Shown: one piece after another, positions 1-6,612 of the stretch
Layout: each line of letters opens with the position of its first letter
Position numbering within the stretch: position 1 is the first letter of the stretch
DNA from: Dehalococcoidia bacterium
Lineage (GTDB): Bacteria > Chloroflexota > Dehalococcoidia > JACVQG01
Reading direction: 5' to 3'
Length of the DNA stretch: 9,902 nt
Assembly (NCBI GenBank): GCA_015661045.1
Contig: JACVQG010000111.1
Location: 1 to 9,902, forward strand
Program-made: the position numbers and the translations under genes
The notes under the pieces: model-generated
The model's database searches: none
What the model saw: the letters and a program-made list of their open reading frames with translations, nothing else
What the model was told of the DNA's origin: nothing

Positions 1-1046
1 GCCATCATAGCCGGGAACATGGGTATCCAGCCGCCATAGGCAAACCCAAAGAGTGCGGAAAACACGTAAAACATCCATATTTGCCTGGCAAAGATGAGCC
101 ATACCATTGTTGTACCTGCCAGGGTGTAGCAAATAGCCAGTGTTGCCTTCCGGCCTATGTGGTCGGATACCGGCCCCATAACCAGTTTACCTATTACATT
201 AGCGAAACCAATAACGGCAATGAAGGTAGCAGCGATGGTCGGGCTGATGCCTATCCCGGGGTCAGTAGCATAGTTGACAAGGTGCATCATAACCATTACC
301 TGGGTTATCAGGTTGAGAGCAGCCACGATGAAGATAATCCAGAAGGTTCTTGTGTGTATGGCCTGCTTTACTGTAAACACTGGCGCTGGAGGCTTACCGG
401 TTACAATTGTGGTCTGTTGTTGGCCGTAAGGCTGCAAACCCTTGGCGGAGGGGTCTCGCCTGAGAAGCTGGGCAGTTGATATTATAACGACCGCCATAAG
501 GACACCTATTACAAAATAGGCCATCTGCCAGTCAGCGCTGAAAATCATATAGCTGGCGAAAGGCGGCATAAGGAACTGGCCGAGACCACCGCCTACAGTC
601 ATTAAGCCCAGGGCCTGACCGCGCTTTTCACGAAACCAGCGGCTGACCGTAGCAGTTAACGGGGCTGATGATGCGCTCATCCCTACGCCGACAACAAGAT
701 AAAAAAGATAGAACTGGATAAGCACCGGAATCCCCGGAAACGTCCCCAGCCTGGACAGGAGAAAATAACCGATAGCCATAAGTAATCCACTGGCGGAAAC
801 CACTTTCCGCGGGCCATATTTATCGGTCAGAAATCCCGTTGTTAGTCCCAGGATTCCGGAGGTAAATATGACTATTGAACTGGCAAAGGACGTAATGGTG
901 CGGCTCCAGCCAAAATCGGCTGATACCGGTTTAAAGAAGACGCCAAATGTATAATAATGGCCTACGCTCAATATCCATATGACCAGTCCAGCCAGGACAA
1001 CTATCCATCCGTAGAAAAAATGGGATTTGCCAGTAGTTGAAGTCGT
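1..1046 (-). CDS. MFS transporter, OFA/monocarboxylate-porter type, C-terminus off window edge
   Basis: Secondary transporter of the inner membrane, probably for a small organic anion; the substrate cannot be read from sequence. The frame is open from 1046 to the edge (348 codons). About 75 residues are missing compared with its neighbours. After a short polar N-terminus comes FFYGWIVVLAG (10-20, helix 1), then GVFFKP (35-40) and FGWSR (45-49), both typical of this subfamily. The MFS loop motif appears as FLTDKYGPRK (72-81) and again as GPVSDHIGRK (291-300). Where its neighbours have HLVPHATD, this copy has HLVNYATD (255-262), so it is the most divergent of the four. There is no ATG, GTG or TTG between the upstream in-frame stop and helix 1. 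The start is placed at ACG (1044-1046) because AGGAGG sits 6 nt before it and the resulting N-terminus matches the paralogues. It lies 39 nt after the upstream paralogue, so co-transcription is likely. It could be silenced by the start change. Confidence 0.85.
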
Positions 1047-1052
1047 GGTTTC

Positions 1053-1058
1053 CCTCCT
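1053..1058 (-). promoter_or_regulatory. Shine-Dalgarno AGGAGG placing the ACG start
   Basis: AGGAGG on the minus strand is followed by a 6-nt spacer (GAAACC) and then ACG ACT TCA. Spacing and strength are ideal, so the site marks the intended start of the edge MFS gene even though the codon is ACG. A single T-to-C change from ATG would explain it. Confidence 0.7.
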
Positions 1059-1085
1059 GCCCTGACCCCGGTTGTAATATGAACA

Positions 1086-2366
1086 TTATACTACCTGTTT
1101 TTCAGGTGTCCGTAAAGTAAGTATTAAACCAATGCCAATAGCCAGGAGTCCTGCTGCTAATATGAAAGCTTTAACATAGCTCTGCGTGACATCGTAGATA
1201 TAGCCGCCCAGAAACGTTCCCAGAGCGCCTCCAATGGCATTGCTGGCATTAACCACGCCGTATATAGCCCCCAGTGAGGCTACTCCAAAAAGGTCGGCGG
1301 TAAGCGTCGGGAAGAGCGGCATCCAACCGGCATAGGCAAAACCGAAGAGGGCGGCGAAAAGGTAGAATGCCCATAGTTCTTCGGCCACGATAAGCCAGAA
1401 AAGCATAACAATGGCCAGGCTGAAAGCAATAATCATAGCTTTTTGTCTTCCGATATAGTCGGAAACGGTGCCCATAGTTAGCTTGCCCAGTATGTTGGTT
1501 ACTCCCAGGACTGACATAAAGGTGGCTGCTGTCGCGGTAGAGAACCCCTTATCCGTAGCATGGGGCACAAGATGGATTGTTATCAACTGGTGACCAAAAG
1601 CAGCCATCATGGTGATAGCGAATAGTTGCCACAAAGCCCGGGTACGCAAGGCTTGACGCAGGGTTAATCCTTTGCCGGTGCCATGCAGGGATTTTGAGTT
1701 TTTATTCTCAGGCCGACCGCCTGCATTTTCTTTTGTGGGATTTGTCCTGCCATCGGGTTGCAGCCCCATATCCTGCGGCCGGCGTTTATATAACTTGGCG
1801 ATGATAAGAAAACCTATTCCTAATATGATGCTGGCGACAATATAAGCCAGGCGCCAGTTTTTGTTTAGTATTAAATAAGCGACGAAAATTGGCATTATAA
1901 CAGTGCCCAGTCCGCCGCCAGCCTGTACAATTCCCTGGGAAAGGCCCCGTTTGGCCTCGAACCAGCGGGGAATTGTGGGGATTATACTGCCCAGGCCGGC
2001 GCTTTTACCTACGCCTATGAATACGATATAAATAGCATAGAAGTGCCAGAGACTGCTTGCCTGGGAAAGGAGGAAGAATCCAATAGCCACAAAAAAAGCT
2101 TCGAAAACAATGAACCTGCTGGGACCGTACCGGTCGGCGAGAGCCCCGGCTACGGGGGATAGCAATCCCATCATCAGTGTGTAAAGGGAGAAGGCGCCTG
2201 ATAGCATCGCCCGGTTCCATCCAAACTCGGCTAATATGGGTTTGAAAAAGACCCCCTGACTGTTATGTAAACCTACGCTAATCAGATGCTCGGCGAAGGC
2301 GGCGCCAACGATAACCCAGCCGTAATAGAAAGGAAATTTGAATTCGGGGAAGTGAAATCTTCTCAT
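1086..2366 (-). CDS. MFS transporter, OFA/monocarboxylate-porter type, intact
   Basis: A 426-residue, 12-helix secondary transporter of normal length for the family. Helix 1 begins at FYYGWVIV (13-20). GVFFKP (38-43) and FGWNR (48-52) follow, then the loop 2-3 motif ALADRYGPSR (75-84). A hydrophilic central loop (about 193-235) separates the two six-helix halves. HLVPHATD (265-272) and GTVSDYIGRQ (299-308) begin the second half, and GYIYDVTQSY (388-397) precedes the last helix. The likely cargo is a small organic anion such as a mono- or dicarboxylate; this is inferred from family resemblance. The ATG start is supported by alignment with its paralogues. The leader has no good Shine-Dalgarno; a TTTAAT hexamer ends 7 nt before the ATG, so a start close to the transcript end is possible. 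It lies 55 nt after the upstream paralogue and 39 nt before the next one. Confidence 0.93.
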   Translation of the reverse strand: MRRFHFPEFKFPFYYGWVIVGAAFAEHLISVGLHNSQGVFFKPILAEFGWNRAMLSGAFSLYTLMMGLLSPVAGALADRYGPSRFIVFEAFFVAIGFFLLSQASSLWHFYAIYIVFIGVGKSAGLGSIIPTIPRWFEAKRGLSQGIVQAGGGLGTVIMPIFVAYLILNKNWRLAYIVASIILGIGFLIIAKLYKRRPQDMGLQPDGRTNPTKENAGGRPENKNSKSLHGTGKGLTLRQALRTRALWQLFAITMMAAFGHQLITIHLVPHATDKGFSTATAATFMSVLGVTNILGKLTMGTVSDYIGRQKAMIIAFSLAIVMLFWLIVAEELWAFYLFAALFGFAYAGWMPLFPTLTADLFGVASLGAIYGVVNASNAIGGALGTFLGGYIYDVTQSYVKAFILAAGLLAIGIGLILTLRTPEKQVV

Positions 2367-2421
2367 AAACTACATTAAACCCTTATTTGATATTGCCTGA
2401 AAGATAGTCTTTTATTTTCCT

Positions 2422-3717
2422 CTAGCTTACTCCGGTTTTTTCACCGGGCCTGGGAAGATGGATAAACCTTAGAGCTCCAATGCCTGTTATCAGAAGCAGC
2501 GCCGCTATTAAAAAGGCATAGTTGTAGCTTTTTGTGATATCGAAAATGTAGCCAGCCAGGAAGGGTCCTATAGCTCCCCCGATCGAATTACTGCTCATCA
2601 CGGCCCCGTAGATAGCGCCCAGAGAACCCAGGCCAAAAAGGTCTCCTGCAATCGCCGGGAACATAGGAATCCAGCTACCATAGGCAAAGCCATAGATGAC
2701 TGCAAACAGATAGAAAGCCCAGGTGTCATGCGCAACCATAAGCCAGAACAGCATGCTTATCGCCAGGCTAAAGGAGATAATGAGAGAGTTACGCCGTCCG
2801 ATACGGTCGGATACTATCCCCATGACTATCTTACCCGATATGTTAGACACCCCCATAACGGACATGAATATCGCAGCCACGGCAGGAGAAAAACCTACAT
2901 CTGTAGCATGGGGTACCAGATGGACCAGGACAAGTTGCTGGGTAAAACTGGATGCCATAGCGACGAACGCCAGTAAGCGAAAGGATTTTGAAGCCAGCGC
3001 CTGTCTCAAGGTAAAACTTTTTATAACCGGCCGGGAACCGGACGGTGGATTTTCTTCCGCCTGGTATTTGGATATTATTGGTTTGGTAACAGGGGCTTTG
3101 CCATCCGGGCGCAAACCCATTCCCTCGGGGTTCCGGCGGTAAATAAACGACATGGAGCCGACTAAAACGAGTATTAACAGTCCGAGAACGACATAGGCAT
3201 ATCTCCAATTATGAGTGAGGATCAAATACGTAGCCAGTGGTGGAAAAATAATGGTTCCCAACCCTGCCCCGGATTGCACGATACCCTGAGCCAGACCCCG
3301 CCTGGTTACAAACCATCGTGAGATTGTAGGACCGACGCTGCCGAAGTTAGCGCTATTTCCTAATGCCATAAAGATAGCAAGGATGAGATAGAATTGCCAT
3401 AGAGTATTGCTTACCGAGAGTAATAGATAGGTGCCGCCGGTAAAAAGACCACATACACCCACCATAATAACGGGGCCGACTTTATCTGCGAGTTGTCCCA
3501 TTAACGGCGAGATCATCGCAGCTATAATACTGGCCAACGCAAAAGCCCCGGCTACTGTAGCCCGAGTCCACCCGAAATCTTCCAGCAGAGGCTTGAAAAA
3601 GACCCCCTGGGTATTCGATATGCCCGCTGTCAGCGCAATCCCGATAAAGGCTGCGATTACTATAACCCAACCATAAAAAAACGGAAAGGTAAACCTGGTA
3701 GAGCGGTCTCGATTCAT
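2422..3717 (-). CDS. MFS transporter, OFA/monocarboxylate-porter type, intact
   Basis: A 431-residue, 12-helix transporter, the closest relative in this window of the broken copy upstream; their C-terminal halves are near-identical over long stretches. FPFFYGWVIV (11-20) opens helix 1. GVFFKPLLEDFGWTR (38-52) is the subfamily signature. QLADKVGPVI (75-84) and GIVSDRIGRR (300-309) are the two loop motifs, the first being less basic than usual. A hydrophilic central loop spans about 193-235, and HLVPHATD (266-273) opens the second half. The gene should move a small organic anion across the membrane, with the substrate unknown. The ATG start agrees with the paralogues; the upstream GGAACTC and AAAGAA stretches give only a weak ribosome site. 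A gap of 100 nt separates it from the broken copy, so it may have its own promoter, although none is clear. Confidence 0.93.
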   Translation of the reverse strand: MNRDRSTRFTFPFFYGWVIVIAAFIGIALTAGISNTQGVFFKPLLEDFGWTRATVAGAFALASIIAAMISPLMGQLADKVGPVIMVGVCGLFTGGTYLLLSVSNTLWQFYLILAIFMALGNSANFGSVGPTISRWFVTRRGLAQGIVQSGAGLGTIIFPPLATYLILTHNWRYAYVVLGLLILVLVGSMSFIYRRNPEGMGLRPDGKAPVTKPIISKYQAEENPPSGSRPVIKSFTLRQALASKSFRLLAFVAMASSFTQQLVLVHLVPHATDVGFSPAVAAIFMSVMGVSNISGKIVMGIVSDRIGRRNSLIISFSLAISMLFWLMVAHDTWAFYLFAVIYGFAYGSWIPMFPAIAGDLFGLGSLGAIYGAVMSSNSIGGAIGPFLAGYIFDITKSYNYAFLIAALLLITGIGALRFIHLPRPGEKTGVS

Positions 3718-3817
3718 TTCTTTGAGAGTTCCATTCTCACAGTTTTACGGCCTTTCTTTTGGAAGATAAAAAATGAAACAATTCCCCGTGTTGAGTTACA
3801 ATAAACGAAGATTTGTC

Positions 3818-5112
3818 TTAGCCGGGTTGAGTTCTTTCTCCCCGGCCCGGAAGGCGGATCATGAGTAACAACCCAATGCCGATTGCCAGGAGCACAATCG
3901 CTGTGATAAACGCAAGGTTATAGCTTTGAGTAACGTCAAAAATATAGCCGGCAGTAAAAGGTCCGACAGCTCCACCGATGGAGATACTGCTGGCTACAAC
4001 CCCATATATAGCGCCCAGAGCGCCCAGTCCAAACAGGTCCCCTGCGATAGCCGGGAACATGGGTATCCAGCTACCGTAAGCGAAACCATACACACCTGCG
4101 AACAGATAGAAAGACCAAACGTCGCGCGCGGCCATAAGCCACACTAACATGCCCGCGGCAAGGCTATAAGAGATAATAAGGGAGTTCCGCCGCCCGATCC
4201 GGTCCGAAATAATACCCATGATTATTTTCCCAAATATATTGGCTACTCCCATTACGGACATGAAGGTTGCTGCAAGAGCTGGGGAAAAACCTATATCGGT
4301 AGCATGTGGGACCAAATGGACAAGAACAAGTTGCTGGGTAAAAGCGGAAAGTGCGGCAGCCAAAGCAAGCAACCGGAAGGACTTCGTGGTAAAGGCCTGT
4401 CTTAGTGTGAGGCTTTTTTCCGGGGCTCTGGATACTGATACCGGCCGATTTACACCGGGAGTTCCGCTATGAGGTCCCTTCGTTGGAAGTACAGGGTTGC
4501 CGTCAGGCTGGAGTCCCATAGCCTGAGGACTACGGCGATATATCAGGGACAATGAGCCTACCAGGCCAGCCAGCAATAAACCTAAAACAATATAAGCAAA
4601 ACGCCAGTTTCGGGTTAGTATAAGATAGGTAGCCAGAATTTACCCAGGCCGGCCCCCGCCTGTACGATACCCTGAGCCAGGCCCCTTCTGGCTACAAACC
4701 AGCGGGATACGGTAGGGCCAATGGTACCCAGGCTGGCAGATTTACCAATCCCCATCGAGACGGTAAAAGCCAGGTAGAATTGCCACAAGGTGTTGATCCC
4801 GGAGATGATTAAATAGGTACCACCCGTAAACAGGCCACTCACCAATATCATGATTCGGGGTCCGTATTTATCGGCAAGCAAACCCATTACAGGAGCGAGT
4901 ATTGCAGCGCTGATGTTGCCTATTGCAAATGCCCCGGCCACCATAGCCCGGCTCCAGCCAAACTCCGCCAGTAAAGGTTTAAAAAAGACGCCCTGAGTGT
5001 TGGATATACCAGCCGATAGACCGGTCTCAATAAACGCTGCTATTACTATTGCCCAACCGTAGTAGAAGGGGAACAGACTATGCCCCGATTTGGGTAACGA
5101 ATACTTGCTCAG
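3818..5112 (-). pseudogene. Frameshifted MFS transporter, fourth member of the array
   Basis: Two frames together encode one full MFS protein. The first runs from 5112 through the N-terminal half (FPFYYGWAIV, then GVFFKPLLAEFGWSR, LLADKYGPRI and GLAQGIVQAGAGLG), then shifts and stops at TAA a few codons later. The second frame resumes with ATYLILTRNWR and continues to the normal C-terminus at 3818, including HLVPHATD and GIISDRIGRR. At the junction (4634-4641) 8 nt stand where the intact paralogue at 2422-3717 has 21 nt (T-I-I-F-P-P-L). This fits a 13-nt deletion; restoring 13 nt makes the span 1308 nt, exactly 436 codons. Both halves are otherwise free of stops, so the break looks recent, and a sequencing error of this size is unlikely. 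No ATG, GTG or TTG lies upstream in frame. The start is placed at CTG (5110-5112), 8 nt after GAGGT. The truncated N-terminal product would have about five helices and no transport function. Confidence 0.88.
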
Positions 5113-5120
5113 GTTAGATT

Positions 5121-5125
5121 ACCTC
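5121..5125 (-). promoter_or_regulatory. Shine-Dalgarno GAGGT placing the CTG start
   Basis: GAGGT on the minus strand with an 8-nt spacer (AATCTAAC) precedes CTG AGC AAG. An in-frame TAA lies just upstream and no standard start codon occurs before the FPFYYGW helix, so this site fixes the start of the broken MFS gene at a CTG. Confidence 0.55.
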
Positions 5126-5132
5126 GAAAAGT

Positions 5133-5170
5133 GTAACCACATTACAAAAAACACGGTTACTACTATAGCA
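5133..5170 (-). promoter_or_regulatory. Candidate promoter and dyad for the MFS array
   Basis: Read on the minus strand, TGCTATAGT (5170-5162) is an extended -10 element. The hexamer 17 nt upstream (CCCACA) matches the -35 consensus only in its second half. Just downstream, GTAACC (5160-5155) and GGTTAC (5138-5133) form an inverted repeat with a 16-nt spacer, placed at the expected transcription start. This is the usual location for a repressor operator or a leader hairpin. The predicted leader to the CTG start is about 43 nt. The whole four-gene array could be read from here. The assignment rests on motif inspection only. Confidence 0.45.
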
Positions 5171-5246
5171 CAAAAGCGGGTTATTGTGGGATTTAAAAGA
5201 GATTCGATATTATAATAGCAATTCATGGATTGAAGCTTATGGGATG

Positions 5247-5435
5247 TTAATGTTTTTTAGCAAACAGGTAAACCAGGTATATGGTAAGGGCAAGTATAAC
5301 CAGCCACCCTGCATAGCCGGGAATCCAGTTCCACGTGCTATCGTAAGGGGTGGGGCGTGTCAGCGCCTGGAACCGGAGCAAAACTACTATCAATAAAATA
5401 AGTGCGATAACCCATTTGTTTTTGAAGATTGGCAT
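5247..5435 (-). CDS. Small two-helix membrane protein, unknown function
   Basis: A 62-residue ORF that I do not recognise. It begins MPIFKNKW, has a first hydrophobic helix at about 8-24 (VIALILLIVVLL), a polar aromatic-rich loop (about 28-40, with DSTWNWIPGY), a second helix at about 42-58 (AGWLVILALTIYLVYLF), and a basic AKKH tail. The positive residues at both ends suggest both termini are cytoplasmic. The amphipathic layout looks like a real protein rather than a chance frame. Against it, no clear Shine-Dalgarno precedes the ATG. It lies 134 nt upstream of the MFS array on the same strand and could be transcribed ahead of it. A 72-codon frame overlapping it (5338-5556) lacks any such pattern and was discarded. 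Confidence 0.5.
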   Translation of the reverse strand: MPIFKNKWVIALILLIVVLLRFQALTRPTPYDSTWNWIPGYAGWLVILALTIYLVYLFAKKH

Positions 5436-5802
5436 AGTTTTTCAGGTGGTCAGGGTTTATCAATCCGAGGTTAAAAACAGTATAACGGGATTTGATGGAA
5501 GCGGTCAAGGAAAAGTATATTATAAACTTGGAATTAGGACGTGCCAGTAGTGTCAAAATAAAATAACGATAAAAATGTTAGCCGAAAAAGACAGTTGGTA
5601 GTCTTAGGGATTTAAGTAGCCGTCAAATGTTTATTTCGTTTACCGGAAGCACGAATGATTGACCGCAGGTAAAAAACGCAACCAACGCACGCAGTAGCCA
5701 GAAAAGCGAAGCTGCTTGAGTAACAAACAGCCATGCCAACTTTTAAACACAGATAGTGGGTTTTAACTACTGCCATTCTCACGTAAGTCTTTCCCCGTCT
5801 CC

Positions 5803-5857
5803 ATCATAGTTGATTAATGACTCACTATAGCATGACTGTGGGAGCTAATCAAATGAT
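5803..5857. repeat. Long imperfect inverted repeat (hairpin)
   Basis: The left arm ATCAT-AG-TTGATTA (5803-5816) pairs with the right arm TAATCAA-ATGAT (5846-5857), 12 paired bases with a 2-nt bulge. Inside, CTCAC (5821-5825) can pair with the first bases of GTGGGAG (5838-5844). There is no T-tract, so it is not an obvious terminator. It could be a small structured RNA, a protein-binding site, or chance. Confidence 0.4.
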
Positions 5858-5947
5858 GATCGTTATTGACAAGGGATTTGGATAACGAAGATGTGAATAG
5901 TTGGCTTGATTTATGGATTGAACTGTCGACCTCTTGACGCTGACATT

Positions 5948-5953
5948 TACAAT
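5948..5953 (+). promoter_or_regulatory. Candidate -10 element for tRNA-Pro
   Basis: TACAAT matches the -10 consensus at five of six positions and would start transcription about 7 nt before the mature tRNA. No matching -35 lies at 16-18 nt; a TTGACG (5934-5939) is present but too close to pair with it. Confidence 0.3.
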
Positions 5954-5966
5954 AGTGAATAAATTT

Positions 5967-6043
5967 CGGGGTGTAGCTCAGTTCGGCAGAGCGCTTGGTT
6001 CGGGACCAAGAGGCCAACAGTTCAAATCTGTTCACCCCGACCA
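5967..6043 (+). tRNA. tRNA-Pro (anticodon CGG)
   Basis: A complete cloverleaf can be folded. The acceptor stem CGGGGTG (5967-5973) pairs fully with CACCCCG (6033-6039), followed by discriminator A and an encoded CCA (6041-6043). The D stem is GCTC/GAGC. The anticodon stem CTTGG/CCAAG closes the loop TTCGGGA, giving anticodon CGG. The T arm is AACAG-TTCAAAT-CTGTT. The acceptor, anticodon arm and GACCA end are characteristic of bacterial proline tRNAs. It reads CCG codons. A minus-strand frame covering the gene (5814-6044) is only its antisense translation. Confidence 0.97.
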
Positions 6044-6466
6044 TCCTCTCTCGTATATAGCACTCAAAGAATGATGAAATGGTCTCGCACCGTGCTTACT
6101 CCTGCTTTCCTTCTGTATCCCAGTCCCCTGAGTCCAATACCGCTGATAAGGCTCACATGACCTGTAAGCAAATCCCAGTGAGAGTTTAAGGGGCATCAAG
6201 CATGGGTCAAGCTTACGACAGGGAAGGCTGACTGAGGCTATCAGGTAGTGGTTGCTAGTCTGCTTCAGGGCAGGAGCAGTGGGTCTACACCGGGCTTGGT
6301 AAGATTGTAAAGCTTTTTATCCGGAAAACACTTTAGAAAGTACCACTCACTGTGGAATATCGAGCAACAGGTGAAGCGACAACCACAGTAGCTTCTATTT
6401 GATGGTTCCTCCCGGCACATGCATAAACGGACACAAGATGACGGAAATACTTCACGAACGCCCACA
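6044..6466. other. Unassigned stretch after the tRNA gene
   Basis: About 420 nt in which I recognise no gene. A 69-codon minus-strand frame (6265-6474) is unusually rich in cysteine and arginine, has no ribosome site and resembles nothing I know. Short plus-strand frames near 6079-6190 are equally unconvincing. No integrase, transposase or attachment-site duplicate of the tRNA 3' end was seen. Confidence 0.4.
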
Positions 6467-6491
6467 GGTAACAATCTTGTCTTTTGTTACC
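6467..6491. repeat. Perfect 8-bp inverted repeat GGTAACAA/TTGTTACC
   Basis: GGTAACAA (6467-6474) and TTGTTACC (6484-6491) are exact reverse complements separated by 9 nt. No T-run follows, so a terminator is unlikely. It lies about 85 nt upstream of the phosphorylase -10 element, and the GGTAACAA half recurs in the dyad at 8443-8459. A regulator-binding site is plausible but unproven. Confidence 0.5.
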
Positions 6492-6548
6492 AATTGCGTT
6501 TACTGCCTATGGAAATGAGCGCTGACTAACCCCGGAAATTTCATGGGG

Positions 6549-6582
6549 AGGATAAAACAAGGGGTTTATCCTATGCTATAAT
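6549..6582 (+). promoter_or_regulatory. Phosphorylase promoter overlapped by an operator-like dyad
   Basis: TGCTATAAT (6574-6582) is an extended -10 element with a perfect TATAAT. The hexamer 17 nt upstream (AAAACA) is a poor -35, as expected for an extended -10 promoter. AGGATAAA (6549-6556) and TTTATCCT (6565-6572) form a perfect 8-bp inverted repeat with an 8-nt spacer that fills the -35 and spacer region. A protein bound here would block or bend polymerase access. A further arrangement, CCCC-G-GAAATTTC-AT-GGGG, lies immediately upstream (6530-6548). The predicted leader is about 25 nt. Confidence 0.6.
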
Positions 6583-6612
6583 ACATGCAATTTCATCTTC
6601 AGGAGTCTATTA

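Larger units (their letters stand above)
5436..5966. other. Non-coding stretch before the tRNA gene
   Basis: About 530 nt with no convincing ORF on either strand. It is AT-rich in its first half. The only strong structure is the hairpin at 5803-5857. A weak 5-bp stem, AAGAC/GTCTT, near 5590-5610 followed by T residues on the minus strand could be a poor terminator. No transposase remnant was recognised. Confidence 0.5.

Noticed and set aside
81..479. A 132-codon plus-strand frame opposite the edge transporter
   Set aside because: It is the opposite strand of a clear MFS gene; composition is irregular and no ribosome site precedes it.
5551..5871. Possible miniature transposon with ends TGTCA...ATAACGAT and ATCGTTAT-TGACA
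   Set aside because: The arms match over 5 and 8 bases but the left arm has a 7-nt insertion between them, no target duplication is visible and there is no second copy in the window. Eight-base matches like this are expected by chance.
5814..6044. A 76-codon minus-strand frame beginning MVGVNRFELLASWS
   Set aside because: Its first 27 or so codons are the antisense of the tRNA-Pro gene, a well-known source of false proteins, and the rest has no protein-like pattern.
6265..6474. A 69-codon minus-strand frame rich in cysteine
   Set aside because: No ribosome site, no recognisable motif and an irregular composition; treated as non-coding.
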